Source: Serinicoccus sediminis
Lineage (GTDB): Bacteria > Actinomycetota > Actinomycetes > Actinomycetales > Dermatophilaceae
DNA: 64,000 nt
Direction: 5' to 3'
NCBI RefSeq assembly: GCF_004153545.1
Contig: NZ_SDVA01000008.1
Coordinates: forward strand, 1-64,000
Shown here: positions 17,384 to 26,117 of the stretch, piece after piece
Layout: every line of letters begins with the position of its first letter
Position numbering within the stretch: the stretch's first letter is position 1
Notes under the pieces: generated by a model
Seen by the model: only the letters and a program-made list of their open reading frames with translations
Told to the model about the DNA's origin: nothing
Databases searched by the model: none
Program-made: the position numbers and the translations under genes

Positions 17384-18481
17384 TCAGCCGGTCGCGGTGA
17401 CCCACCGTCGCAGCACCCGGGCCGCGGCGCCGCTGTCGAGCGCCTCGGCGGCTTGTCCGACGCCAGCGCGGACGACGTCGTGCACCTCGTCCTCGGTGCG
17501 GGGGTGCGCGGACGACTCGCCGGCGTGCACCAGCGCCAGCGCGAGCCCCGCGTTGAGGAGCACCGCGTCGCGCACGGCGCCGGACTGCCCGGAGAACAGG
17601 TCCCGCGCGACCTGCGCGTTGTGCTCGGCGTCGTCGCCGCGTAGCTCCTCCAGCGGGTGCAGGGGGAGGCCCAGGCGTCGCGGGTCGAGGGTATGGGCGT
17701 GCACCTGCCCCGCCGCGTCCGCCCACCACAGCGAGCTCGTCGTCGCCGTGGTGATCTCGTCCAGCCCGTCGTCGCCCCGGAAGACGACCGCCGGGCTGCC
17801 CCGACCGGCGAAGACCTGCGCCATGAGCGGCGCCATCCGGGCGTCCGCGCAGCCGACGGCGGCGTAGCGGGGCTGCGCCGGGTTGGTCAGCGGCCCGAGG
17901 AAGTTGAACGCGGTCCCGATCCCGAGCTCGCGGCGCACCGACCCGGCATACCTCATGGAGGGGTGGAAGGTGAGGGCGAAGCAGAACGTGATGCCCGCGT
18001 CGAGGGCGACCTGGCGGACCCGCTCGGGGGACAGGTCCAGGCGGACTCCGAGCGCCTCGAGCATGTCGGCGGACCCGGACCGGCTCGAGGCGGCGCGGTT
18101 GCCGTGCTTGACCACCGTCGCCCCGGCCGCGGCCATGACCACCGCGGACATGGTGGAGATGTTGACGGTCATCGCGCGGTCCCCGCCGGTCCCGACGATG
18201 TCGACCGTGGGGCCCGGCACCTCGAACCGGTGCGCGTGCTCGAGCATCGTGGCCGACAGCCCCGCCATCTCCTGGGCGGTCTCGCCCTTGGTGCGCAGCG
18301 CGGCGAGGAACCCGCCGAGCTGGGCGTCGCTGGCCGCCCCGGTCATCACCTGGTCCATGACCCAGGAGGTGGTGCCGCTGGACAGGTCCTCGCCCCGCGT
18401 CACCGAGCTGAGCACGTCGGCCCAGGTGATGTCGCGTCCCCCCGCGCCGTGCCCGTCGCTGCGGCCGGCGCCGTCGGTCAC
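17384..18481 (-). CDS. trpD: Anthranilate phosphoribosyltransferase
   Basis: A 365-residue enzyme of tryptophan synthesis that joins anthranilate to PRPP. Signature segments are GTGGDRAMTVNIST (PRPP binding), KHGNRAASSRSGSADMLEALG and HPSMRYAGSVRRELGIGTAFNFLGPLTNP. The GTG start at 18481 overlaps the stop of the upstream receiver-domain gene (GTGA), so the two are translationally coupled. Placement next to the cytochrome bc genes, away from other trp genes, is also found in Streptomyces. About 20 extra residues precede the usual family start. Confidence 0.94.
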   Translation of the reverse strand: MTDGAGRSDGHGAGGRDITWADVLSSVTRGEDLSSGTTSWVMDQVMTGAASDAQLGGFLAALRTKGETAQEMAGLSATMLEHAHRFEVPGPTVDIVGTGGDRAMTVNISTMSAVVMAAAGATVVKHGNRAASSRSGSADMLEALGVRLDLSPERVRQVALDAGITFCFALTFHPSMRYAGSVRRELGIGTAFNFLGPLTNPAQPRYAAVGCADARMAPLMAQVFAGRGSPAVVFRGDDGLDEITTATTSSLWWADAAGQVHAHTLDPRRLGLPLHPLEELRGDDAEHNAQVARDLFSGQSGAVRDAVLLNAGLALALVHAGESSAHPRTEDEVHDVVRAGVGQAAEALDSGAAARVLRRWVTATG

Positions 18482-18900
18482 CGGCGGGCCAGGTCCGCGA
18501 CGGCCGCGGTCAGGCGCGCCTCGTCGAGGGGCCGGGACAGCACCGCGTCGGCCTGCGACCAGGTCGCGAGCCAGCCGTCGCCGGGCCGACCGGTGAGCAC
18601 GAGGACCGGCGGGCAGTCGAACAGCTCGTTCTTGAGCTGTCGGCACACCCCCATCCCGCCGTAGGGTCGCGACTCGCCGTCCAGGATGAGCAGGTCGTAG
18701 TCGCCGTCGCGCGCCTCGATGAGCGCCACCTCGGGGGTGGCGCACTCCATCCAGCGGGTGATGACCACGTCGTCGGCGGGCCGGTCCCCGACCCCGACGC
18801 GCACGGCGTCCCGGACCGACCGGTCGTCGCTGTAGAGCAGGACCGAGACGGAGGCCGTGGTGACGTCGGTGGAGGCGGAGGGGACCGCGGGAGTGCTCAT
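18478..18900 (-). CDS. Orphan receiver-domain protein, atypical
   Basis: A 140-residue protein made of one response-regulator receiver domain with no output domain. The acidic pair (YSDD, about 22-25), the likely phosphoacceptor Asp in LLILDGESRP and the switch Thr in VLVLTGRPGD are present. The conserved Lys of the KP motif is replaced by Arg (VLSRPLD), which in typical receivers would disturb phosphorylation chemistry. No histidine kinase lies nearby. It is the first gene of a two-gene operon with trpD (4-base overlap), preceded by a TAGGAT box 7 bases upstream of its ATG. Function unknown; it may bind a partner protein. Confidence 0.82.
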   Translation of the reverse strand: MSTPAVPSASTDVTTASVSVLLYSDDRSVRDAVRVGVGDRPADDVVITRWMECATPEVALIEARDGDYDLLILDGESRPYGGMGVCRQLKNELFDCPPVLVLTGRPGDGWLATWSQADAVLSRPLDEARLTAAVADLARR

Positions 18901-18907
18901 GCGGGCG

Positions 18908-18913
18908 ATCCTA
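18908..18913 (-). promoter_or_regulatory. -10 box (TAGGAT) for the receiver-trpD operon
   Basis: The minus-strand TANNNT hexamer lies 7 bases from the ATG at 18900, with no ribosome binding site between. Confidence 0.5.
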
Positions 18914-18988
18914 CCGAGGCGCTCCGGTCGGTGGAAGCGCGGGAGCGACCGCGGCGGGGTGGCCGCGCGGGCTGTGCCCCGATGGGCC

Positions 18989-18994
18989 TAAGAT
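18989..18994 (+). promoter_or_regulatory. -10 box (TAAGAT) for leaderless ctaE operon
   Basis: A TANNNT hexamer ends 6 bases before the GTG at 19001. Confidence 0.55.
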
Positions 18995-19000
18995 GGGCGT

Positions 19001-19657
19001 GTGGCGACATCTGCAGCAACCCTGAGCGAGGCTGACCGGTTCCACGCGACCGCGCACGGACCGGCCACCCGGCCCAACATGGTCGCCGTCGGCACCATGG
19101 TCTGGCTCGGCAGCGAGATCATGTTCTTCGCGGGACTGTTCGCGATGTACTTCACGATCCGCTCCGTGTCGCCTGACCTGTGGGCCGAGCGCACCGAGTA
19201 CCTCGACGTCACCTTCGCCTCCATCAACACGATGATCCTGGTGATCTCGTCGGTGTGGTGCCAGCTCGGCGTGTGGCAGGCCGAGCGCGGCATCCCGCAC
19301 CGCACCGGAAGCCTGCTCAACGTCAAGAGCTGGGGCATGCGCGAGTGGTACACCCTGACGTACCTCTTCGGGGCGACCTTCATCGCCGGCCAGGTCTGGG
19401 AGTACGCCACCCTCACCATGGAGGGGCTCACGCCCACCGCAGACCCCTACGGCTCGGTCTTCTACATCACGACCGGCTTCCACGGGTTGCACGTGACGGG
19501 CGGACTCATCGCCTTCCTGCTCATCATCGGGCGCAGCTTCACCGCCAAGCGCTACACCCACGCCCAGGCGACCGGTGCCGTGGTCACCTCCTACTACTGG
19601 CACTTCGTCGACGTCGTCTGGATCGCCCTCTTCGCGGTCATCTACCTCCTGCAATGA
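19001..19657 (+). CDS. ctaE: Cytochrome c oxidase subunit III
   Basis: The 218-residue third subunit of the aa3 oxidase, with five hydrophobic helices as in other actinobacterial subunits III. Family segments are [26 protein letters not shown] at the first helix, [32 protein letters not shown] with the conserved Glu/His neighbourhood, and the end [20 protein letters not shown]. It opens the ctaE-qcrC-qcrA-qcrB operon, which encodes the rest of the bcc-aa3 supercomplex. The start is a GTG without ribosome binding site but with a TAAGAT box. Confidence 0.95.
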   Translation: MATSAATLSEADRFHATAHGPATRPNMVAVGTMVWLGSEIMFFAGLFAMYFTIRSVSPDLWAERTEYLDVTFASINTMILVISSVWCQLGVWQAERGIPHRTGSLLNVKSWGMREWYTLTYLFGATFIAGQVWEYATLTMEGLTPTADPYGSVFYITTGFHGLHVTGGLIAFLLIIGRSFTAKRYTHAQATGAVVTSYYWHFVDVVWIALFAVIYLLQ

Positions 19658-19707
19658 GCCGCACCCCCTCCCGTCCCGCCGCCTCCGCACCCCGGAAGGA
19701 CCGCCGA

Positions 19708-20511
19708 GTGAGTTTCCTCGCCGCCCGCCGCCGCAGCCCGCTGGCCCTGCTCGTGCTGCTGTTCCTCGGCCTGACCTTCACGGGCACCGCCTACGCGGCC
19801 CTGCAGACCAACGTGCCCCCCGGTACCTCGGCCGAGGGTGCCTCCCAGGAGCAGATCGACGAGGGCCGCGAGCTCTTCCTCGGCAACTGCGCCTCCTGCC
19901 ACGGCGAGAACGCCGAGGGCAACGGCGAGGCCGGTCCCTCGCTCTACGGGGTCGGTGCGGCGGCCGTCGACTTCCAGGTCGCGACCGGCCGCATGCCGCT
20001 CCCGGCCCCGACGGTGCAGGCCAAGCGCAACGTCTCGCAGGTGCACTTCAGCGACGAGCAGATCACCGCCCTGGCCGTCTACGTCGACTCCCTCGCCCCC
20101 GGCCCTGACGTGCCGGAAGCGCAGTGGCTGGACACGGCGGAGGGCGACCCGGCCAACGGGGGCGCGGTCTACCGGACCAACTGCGCGATGTGCCACAACT
20201 CCTCGGGCACCGGTGGTGCCCTCACGCGCGGCAAGTACGCGCCGACCCTCATGGGGGTCGACGAGCAGCACATCTACGAGGCCATGCTCACCGGACCGCA
20301 GTCCATGCCCGTCTTCAACGACCAGAACATCACCCCGGAGGAGAAGCGCGACGTGATCGCCTTCCTCAAGACCATCGAGGACGGCGCCAACGACCAGGGT
20401 GGCCACACGCTGGGCAGCCTCGGCCCGGCCGGTGACGCCCTCTTCGCGTGGACGATCGGCATCCTGGCCTTCATCGGCGCTGCCGTGTGGCTCGGACGAA
20501 AGGCGGCCTGA
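19708..20511 (+). CDS. qcrC: Dihaem cytochrome c subunit of the bc1 complex
   Basis: A 267-residue membrane-bound dihaem cytochrome c, which replaces both cytochrome c1 and soluble cytochrome c in actinobacteria. An N-terminal anchor (SPLALLVLLFLGLTFTGTAYA) precedes two haem-binding domains with CASCH (about residue 60) and CAMCH (about 160). A C-terminal helix ends in WLGRKAA. I chose GTG 19708, which follows GGAAGGA by 7 bases and gives the family-typical start MSFLAARRRSPLA; the ATG at 19654 overlapping the ctaE stop would add 18 residues. Electrons pass from the Rieske protein through both haems to CuA of CtaC. Confidence 0.94.
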   Translation: MSFLAARRRSPLALLVLLFLGLTFTGTAYAALQTNVPPGTSAEGASQEQIDEGRELFLGNCASCHGENAEGNGEAGPSLYGVGAAAVDFQVATGRMPLPAPTVQAKRNVSQVHFSDEQITALAVYVDSLAPGPDVPEAQWLDTAEGDPANGGAVYRTNCAMCHNSSGTGGALTRGKYAPTLMGVDEQHIYEAMLTGPQSMPVFNDQNITPEEKRDVIAFLKTIEDGANDQGGHTLGSLGPAGDALFAWTIGILAFIGAAVWLGRKAA

Positions 20512-20514
20512 GGT

Positions 20515-21603
20515 ATGACGAACCCCCACCACGACGACACCGCGCCGGCCGTGCGCGACGAGGCGGCAGCGCCGGCCAGGGCCGAGACCTTCGAGAACCC
20601 GGGCCTGCCGCCGCACGTGCCCCGCCGCGCCGACGTCGACCCCAAGGCCGCCAAGCGTGCCGAGATCCAGGTCGTCGTCCTGTTCACCCTGTCCGCGCTG
20701 GCGTCCATCGCCTTCGTCGTCGCCTACTTCGCGATCGACCAGGACCTCAAGGGCTACCTGCTGGGGATCGGGGAGATCAACCTCTACCACCTGGCCATCG
20801 GTCTCACCATGGGCGTGTCCCTCCTCGGGATCGGGCTGGGCGCCATCCACTGGGCCAAGACCCTCATGCCCGACGAGGAGGTCGTCGAGCAGCGTCACCC
20901 GCAGGCCTCCACCGAGGAGGACCGCCTCGTCGTCGGCCAGACCCTCTCCCACGGCTGGCGCAGCTCGCAGCTCAACCGCCGCTCTGCCCTCCTCGGCTCC
21001 GCCGGTGGTGCGCTCGGCCTGTTCGCGCTGCCGCTCGTCCTCCCCGTCGTGGCCGGGCTGGGACCGCGTCCGCAGGGGCTCTACACCACCAACTGGGCCG
21101 AGGGAACCCTGCTGAGGATCGACCCCTCGGGTGCGGCCATCCGGGCGGGGGACGTCACCCAGGGCTCCGTGTTCCACGTCATGCCGGACGGCTGGGTGGG
21201 CCACGAGGCGGTCGAGGAGCACGGCGCCGAGGCCGCCATGGTCGCCAAGGCCAAGGACCAGGTCATCCTGGTCCGCCTCGACCCCTCGCTCATCAAGAGC
21301 CAGAAGCAGCGCGAGTGGGGCTACGAGGGCATCGTGGCCTACTCCAAGGTGTGCACCCACGTCGGGTGCCCCGTGGCGCTGTACGAGCAGCAGACCCACC
21401 ACCTGCTGTGCCCCTGCCACCAGTCGACGTTCGACATGACCGACGACTGCAACGTCATCTTCGGGCCGGCGAAGCGGCCCCTCCCGCAGCTGCCGATCAC
21501 CGTCGACGGCGACGGGTACATCGTGGCCGCGGGCGGCTTCCGCGAGCCCGTCGGACCGAGCTTCTGGGAGCGCGAGCGCCCAGGCCTGTTGGGAGTTGAG
21601 TAG
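20515..21603 (+). CDS. qcrA: Rieske iron-sulfur subunit of the bc1 complex
   Basis: A 362-residue actinobacterial Rieske protein. It has three N-terminal hydrophobic segments (about 58-80, 95-120 and 165-187) where most bacteria have one. The Rieske [2Fe-2S] ligands are in CTHVGCP (about residue 278) and CPCHQS. It takes electrons from menaquinol and hands them to QcrC. The ATG lies 3 bases after the qcrC stop, with an overlapping GAGGT. An acidic, Ala-rich N-terminal stretch of about 45 residues precedes the first helix. Confidence 0.95.
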   Translation: MTNPHHDDTAPAVRDEAAAPARAETFENPGLPPHVPRRADVDPKAAKRAEIQVVVLFTLSALASIAFVVAYFAIDQDLKGYLLGIGEINLYHLAIGLTMGVSLLGIGLGAIHWAKTLMPDEEVVEQRHPQASTEEDRLVVGQTLSHGWRSSQLNRRSALLGSAGGALGLFALPLVLPVVAGLGPRPQGLYTTNWAEGTLLRIDPSGAAIRAGDVTQGSVFHVMPDGWVGHEAVEEHGAEAAMVAKAKDQVILVRLDPSLIKSQKQREWGYEGIVAYSKVCTHVGCPVALYEQQTHHLLCPCHQSTFDMTDDCNVIFGPAKRPLPQLPITVDGDGYIVAAGGFREPVGPSFWERERPGLLGVE

Positions 21604-21605
21604 CC

Positions 21606-23417
21606 ATGACGACGCACGTCCCCCAGGGCGCTGACCACCTGCGCACCGACGAGTCGCCGCCGGAGCGCCCGGTGAGCCAGACCGACCAGTCCTCCCCGGA
21701 CGCCGCGTTCCCTCGGGCGCTCGTCTGGTCCGACGAGCGGGTCGGCACGGCCAAGGGCCTGCGCTTCGCGTTGAAGAAGGTCTTCCCCGACCACTGGAGC
21801 TTCCTGCTCGGCGAGATCGCGATGTACTCGATGATCATCGCGCTCATCACCGGCACGTTCCTCACCCTCTGGTACGTCCCCAGCATGGGCCACGTCGTCT
21901 ACGACGGCGACTACGTGCCGCTCAAGGGTGTCGGTATGTCGGAGGCGTACGCCTCGACCCTCCACATCAGCTTCGAGGTCAAGGGCGGTCTGCTCATCCG
22001 GCAGCTGCACCACTGGTCGGCGCTGTTCTTCATCGTCGGCATCGCGCTGCACGCGGCCCGCGTCTTCTTCACCGGCGCCTTCCGCAAGCCCCGCGAGCTC
22101 AACTGGGTCATCGGCGTCGTGCTCTCGCTGCTGGCCATCATCGAGGGATTCGCCGGCTACTCCCTCCCGGACGACCTGCTCTCCGGCACCGGCATCCGGG
22201 CCATGAACGGCTTCATGATGTCCGCCCCGGTCATCGGCACCTGGATGACCTTCTTCGTCTTCGGCGGGGAGTTCCCCGGCGAGGCCATCATCCCGCGGCT
22301 CTACATCGCGCACGTGCTGCTGATTCCCGCGATCCTCGTGGGGCTCTTCGTCCTGCACCTCGCCCTCGTGGTCATCCACAAGCACACGCAGTACCCCGGG
22401 CCTGGACGGACCAACGACAACGTCGTCGGTTTCCCGATCATGCCGGTGTATGCCGCCAAGGCCGGCGGGTTCTTCTTCGTCGTCTTCGGCATCACCGCGC
22501 TGGTCTCGGCCCTCGTCCAGATCAACGGCGTGTGGGTCTACGGTCCGTACGACCCGACCCAGGTGACGGCGGGCAGCCAGCCGGACTTCTACATGTGGTT
22601 CTCCGACGGCGCGTTGCGCCTGCTCCCGGGCTGGCTGGAGGTCAACCTCTTCGACACCGTGTGGAGCTTCAACATCTTCCTCGGCTCCTTGGTGCTGCTG
22701 CCCCTGGTCTGGGTGGTCATGGGTGCCTACCCGTTCGTGGAGGCCTGGGTCACCGGCGACAAGCGCGAGCACCACATCCTGCAGCGCCCGCGCAACGCCC
22801 CGACCCGGACCGCGGTCGGCGCGGCCGCGATCTCGATGTACCTCGTGCTCGCGCTGGCCTGCGTCAACGACATCCTGGCGATCAAGCTGGGCCTGTCGAT
22901 CAACGACCTGACCATCCTGTTCCGCACCATGTTCTTCGTGCTGCCGGTCCTCGTGTTCTTCGTCACCAAGCGGCTGTGCCTGTCGCTGCAGCGGCACGAC
23001 CGCGAGCGGGTGCTGCACGGCAACGAGACCGGCCGGATCGTGCGGACCCCCGAGGGCCGGTTCTTCGAGGCCCACGAGCCGCTGGACGAGTACGAGCGCT
23101 GGGCGCTCGTCGACTACGACACCCCGACGCCCCTCGGTCTCACCCAGGGCCCGGACGTCGACGGTCGGGGTGTGGCCCGCCGCCGCAGCCCCCTGGCGGG
23201 CGTGCAGGCCGCGGTCTCGTCGTTCTTCTACAAGGACGCCGTCCGCGCGGTCACCCCGGAGGAGCTGGCGGCCGCCCACCACCACGGTGGCGAGCACGAG
23301 GCCCTCGAGGCACCGGGTGTCCCGCAGCTCGGCGCGCCGGTGAACGACAGCACCGGGGACGACGACTTCTCCGACAGCCACGGCTCGTCGGTCCAGGCCC
23401 CGTCCGGTCATCGCTGA
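21606..23417 (+). CDS. qcrB: Cytochrome b subunit of the bc1 complex
   Basis: A 603-residue cytochrome b that oxidises menaquinol and holds two b haems. Helices with the haem histidines are visible (RQLHHWSALFFIVGIALHAARVF and RLYIAHVLLIPAILVGLFVLHLALVVIHKH), and the Qo-site PDDLLSGTG segment is present. As in other actinobacteria, a long cytoplasmic C-terminal extension follows the last helix, here about 110 residues ending in an acidic and His-containing tail. The family is the target of Q203-type inhibitors in mycobacteria. It ends the four-gene operon. Confidence 0.96.
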   Translation: MTTHVPQGADHLRTDESPPERPVSQTDQSSPDAAFPRALVWSDERVGTAKGLRFALKKVFPDHWSFLLGEIAMYSMIIALITGTFLTLWYVPSMGHVVYDGDYVPLKGVGMSEAYASTLHISFEVKGGLLIRQLHHWSALFFIVGIALHAARVFFTGAFRKPRELNWVIGVVLSLLAIIEGFAGYSLPDDLLSGTGIRAMNGFMMSAPVIGTWMTFFVFGGEFPGEAIIPRLYIAHVLLIPAILVGLFVLHLALVVIHKHTQYPGPGRTNDNVVGFPIMPVYAAKAGGFFFVVFGITALVSALVQINGVWVYGPYDPTQVTAGSQPDFYMWFSDGALRLLPGWLEVNLFDTVWSFNIFLGSLVLLPLVWVVMGAYPFVEAWVTGDKREHHILQRPRNAPTRTAVGAAAISMYLVLALACVNDILAIKLGLSINDLTILFRTMFFVLPVLVFFVTKRLCLSLQRHDRERVLHGNETGRIVRTPEGRFFEAHEPLDEYERWALVDYDTPTPLGLTQGPDVDGRGVARRRSPLAGVQAAVSSFFYKDAVRAVTPEELAAAHHHGGEHEALEAPGVPQLGAPVNDSTGDDDFSDSHGSSVQAPSGHR

Positions 23418-23523
23418 GCCCCAGCCCGACGACCTGCGCCCCGCCGCTCCGGACACGGACGGCGGGGCGCCGTCGCGCCAGGACCAGGACCAGGACCCCG
23501 ACCCGGACGGCCCGCCGGCGGCG

Positions 23524-23859
23524 ATGACCGCCGAGGAGTTCGAGGACGCCGTGGGCGACTCCCTCGACCTCGTGCCGGCGGCGTTGATGGACCGGCTGGA
23601 CAACGTCGTCTTCCTGGTGGAGGACGAGCCTCCCCCGGAGGACCCCGACCTGCTCGGGCTCTACGACGGGGTCCCGCTCACCGAGCGCGACTGGGGCGTC
23701 CAGCTCCCGGACCGGATCTTCATCTACCGCGGGCCGCTCGTCCGCCTGTGTGCCGATCGGGAGGAGCTCCTGGAGGAGATCGCGGTGACGGTGGTGCACG
23801 AGATCGCCCACCACTTCGGCATCGACGACGCCCGTCTCCACGAGCTGGGATGGGGCTGA
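23524..23859 (+). CDS. Small zincin-fold metallopeptidase family protein
   Basis: A 111-residue protein of the actinobacterial 'metallopeptidase family' (possible zinc protease, MPN-less zincin). The HEIAHHFGIDDARLHELGW segment carries an HExxH site followed by the conserved GI-DD and Glu. The upstream half, VPAALMDRLDNVVFLVEDEPPPEDPDLLGLY, is typical of the family, which is usually 110-140 residues long. The start is uncertain: ATG 23524 has no clear ribosome binding site, and the frame is open upstream into the end of qcrB, where about 35 acidic, Pro-rich residues could be added from a non-ATG codon. Substrate unknown. Confidence 0.8.
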   Translation: MTAEEFEDAVGDSLDLVPAALMDRLDNVVFLVEDEPPPEDPDLLGLYDGVPLTERDWGVQLPDRIFIYRGPLVRLCADREELLEEIAVTVVHEIAHHFGIDDARLHELGWG

Positions 23860-23870
23860 CCGGCCCGGGC

Positions 23871-23876
23871 TACAGT
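23871..23876 (+). promoter_or_regulatory. -10 box (TACAGT) for leaderless Lrp-like gene
   Basis: A TANNNT hexamer ends 6 bases before the GTG at 23883. Confidence 0.55.
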
Positions 23877-23882
23877 GGGTGG

Positions 23883-24164
23883 GTGATTTCTGCCATCGTC
23901 ATGATCAAGGCCGAGGTCGGCCGTATCCCCGAGGTCGCGCAGGAGATCGCCGAGATCGAGGGCATCCGGGAGGTCTACTCCGTCACCGGCGACGTCGACC
24001 TCATCGCGATCGCCCGGGTCAACCGGCACGAGGAGTTCGCCGATGTCATCGCCGACCGGCTGAACAAGGTCGGCGGGGTGCTGGAGACCACCACCCACAT
24101 CTCCTTCCGGGCCTACTCCTCCTCCGACCTCGAGGCCGGCTTCTCCCTCGGCCTGGAGCACTAG
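23883..24164 (+). CDS. Stand-alone Lrp/AsnC ligand-binding (RAM) domain protein
   Basis: A 93-residue protein starting MISAIVMIKAEVGRIPEVAQ and made only of the Lrp/AsnC effector-binding domain (VYSVTGDVDLIAIARV, then LNKVGGVLETTTHI). The helix-turn-helix half is absent, so it cannot bind DNA alone by that route; such proteins form octameric rings that bind small molecules such as amino acids. It is often found beside the bc1 operon in actinobacteria. The GTG start follows a TACAGT box by 6 bases. Its stop overlaps the convergent nuclease gene. Confidence 0.87.
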   Translation: MISAIVMIKAEVGRIPEVAQEIAEIEGIREVYSVTGDVDLIAIARVNRHEEFADVIADRLNKVGGVLETTTHISFRAYSSSDLEAGFSLGLEH

Positions 24165-25990
24165 GCCGCTCCGGCGGGGAGCGCGCCGACCGGCCGCTCC
24201 AGCGGCTGCGGCAGGTGCTCACGGGCCTCGCCGGTGGTCGACCAGGACGCGGCGCCGGGCTCGAGGAGGGCACGGCTCGCGCCCGCGCCCCCGACGGGGC
24301 AGGTCCACTCCCCGTCCAGGTCCACCAACCGGGCCCCGGGGGACTCCAGCCAGCGCAGCACCAGCTCGGTCTCCTCCGGCAGCGCGGCCGACAGGGCTGC
24401 GGACGGCGGGGCGACGACCTCCGCGGTCTCGCGCAGCGCGTCGATGTAGGGCAGCGGGTCCACCCCGCGCGGGCTGACGCTGGCTCCGGCCAGCCGTCCG
24501 TAGCGCACGCAGATGAGCTCCCAGCCCCCCTGCTCGGCCCGTCGTGCGGCGACCACCTCGGGGGAGCGGGTGAGGGGACGTAGCCGCTGGCTGCGGGCGG
24601 TGGCGCGCACCAGGGCCATCATCCGGTCGCGCATCGTGCGGGCCTCCTCGAAACGTTCCTGCCGGGCGAGCTCCTCGAGCCGGGACCGCAGCGCGGCCAC
24701 CACGTCGGCGGTGCTGCCCACCAGGGCCTGCCCCGCCTGCCCGGCCACCTGCGCGTAGTCCTCCTTGCTCTGGGCCCCGACGCAGGGGCCGCCGCAGCGG
24801 CCGATCTCCAGCAGCACGCAGGCGCTGCTGCCCGGGGAGCGCTCGGAGAGCCGCCGGGTGCACTGCCGCAGCGGGACGACCTCGTGCAGGGCGGTGACCG
24901 CCGCCTCGGCCGCGCGGCGGGAGCCGAACGGTCCGGCATACTGCGCCTCGTCGTCCTTGACCGACCGGACGACGGAGAGCCGGGGGAACGCCTCGTCGGT
25001 CAGACGCACCCAGACGGCCTTCTCCGGGTGACGGGACCGGCGGTTGTAGCGCGGTTTGTGCTCGGCGATGAGCCGCAGCTCGCGCACCGAGGCCTCGAGG
25101 GCGGTGGCGCAGACGATGGGGGTCAGCGACTCGGCGAGGCCCACCATCTCGGTCATCCGGCGCCGGGTCTCCGACGCCGTGAAGTAGGTGAGGGTGCGTC
25201 GGCGCAGGTCGGTGGCGGTGCCGACGTAGAGCGGGGTGCCCGTCCGGTCGCGGAAGACGTAGACCCCGGGGGCCGAGGGCATCGCCTCGGCCAGGACCCG
25301 CTTGCGTCGCTGCCCGGGGCTCACCCGGGAGCTGTAGGACTGCAGCTCCTCCAGGGTGTGCACACCGAGGTTGCCGACCCGCTCCACCAGCCCGTGCAGG
25401 ACGTCCACGGTCGCCCTGGCGTCGTGCAGCGCCCGGTGGTCGGGGGTCGTGGCGGAGCCGAAGAGGCGGGCCAGGCTGGCGAGCTTGTGGTTGGGGGCCT
25501 CGTCCTTGTGGACGAGCTGGCGGGCGAGCCGCACCGTGTCCAGGACGGGGAAGCCGGGCCAGGGGTGCCCGGTCTCGGCGGCGGCGGCCTTGAGGAAGGA
25601 CACGTCGAACCCGGCGTTGTGGGCGACGAGGACGCTGCCCCGCGCGAACTCCAGGAACTGCGGCAGCACCACGGAGATGGGCGGTGCCTCCACGACCATC
25701 GCGTTGGTGATCCCGGTCAGGACGGTGATGAAGCCGGGGATCGGGGTGGCCGGACGGACCAGCGTCTGGAGCTCACCCAGGACCTGGCCGCCGCGCACCT
25801 TGACGGCCCCGATCTCGGTGATCTGCGAGCCCGAGGGCGACCCACCGGTGGTCTCGAGGTCGACGACCACGAAGGTGACCTCGGACAACGGGGTGCCGAG
25901 GTCCCCGAAGGTCGGCTGCGTGTAGGTCGCCGGGCGGTCCCGGCCGGGCGGAGGGCCCGGGGCCCGCCGTCTCGTGTCCAGCGTCTGCAT
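24161..25990 (-). CDS. DEDDh exonuclease fused to a GIY-YIG/UvrC-like domain
   Basis: A 609-residue two-part nuclease. The N-terminal half is a DnaQ-like 3'-5' exonuclease: VVVDLETTGG (D44, E46), LVAHNAGFDVSFL, and HRALHDARATVDVL. From about residue 245 a GIY-YIG endonuclease domain follows (APGVYVFRDRTGTPLYVGTA, Arg in DLRRRT, Glu in ELRLIAEHKPRYN), then a UvrC/Cho-like region with a UvrB-contact-like helix (LEELARQERFEEARTMRDRM). The likely role is DNA repair, possibly alternative incision as for E. coli Cho. The ATG at 25990 is chosen because a TAGCCT box lies 7 bases upstream; an in-frame codon at 26014 is an alternative. Confidence 0.9.
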   Translation of the reverse strand: MQTLDTRRRAPGPPPGRDRPATYTQPTFGDLGTPLSEVTFVVVDLETTGGSPSGSQITEIGAVKVRGGQVLGELQTLVRPATPIPGFITVLTGITNAMVVEAPPISVVLPQFLEFARGSVLVAHNAGFDVSFLKAAAAETGHPWPGFPVLDTVRLARQLVHKDEAPNHKLASLARLFGSATTPDHRALHDARATVDVLHGLVERVGNLGVHTLEELQSYSSRVSPGQRRKRVLAEAMPSAPGVYVFRDRTGTPLYVGTATDLRRRTLTYFTASETRRRMTEMVGLAESLTPIVCATALEASVRELRLIAEHKPRYNRRSRHPEKAVWVRLTDEAFPRLSVVRSVKDDEAQYAGPFGSRRAAEAAVTALHEVVPLRQCTRRLSERSPGSSACVLLEIGRCGGPCVGAQSKEDYAQVAGQAGQALVGSTADVVAALRSRLEELARQERFEEARTMRDRMMALVRATARSQRLRPLTRSPEVVAARRAEQGGWELICVRYGRLAGASVSPRGVDPLPYIDALRETAEVVAPPSAALSAALPEETELVLRWLESPGARLVDLDGEWTCPVGGAGASRALLEPGAASWSTTGEAREHLPQPLERPVGALPAGAA

Positions 25991-25997
25991 ACCGCCG

Positions 25998-26003
25998 AGG
26001 CTA
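25998..26003 (-). promoter_or_regulatory. -10 box (TAGCCT) for leaderless nuclease gene
   Basis: The minus-strand TANNNT hexamer lies 7 bases from the ATG at 25990 and supports that start. Confidence 0.5.
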
Positions 26004-26117
26004 GGTGGGCGCACCGACAGACCGGGCCGGACGCGCCGCTCGCACGGCGGGCGAGGACGGCGCAGCGGGTATGTCGGTGGCCCCTCCTAGCGTCGTCGTC
26101 ATGAAGGAGGTGGACCC

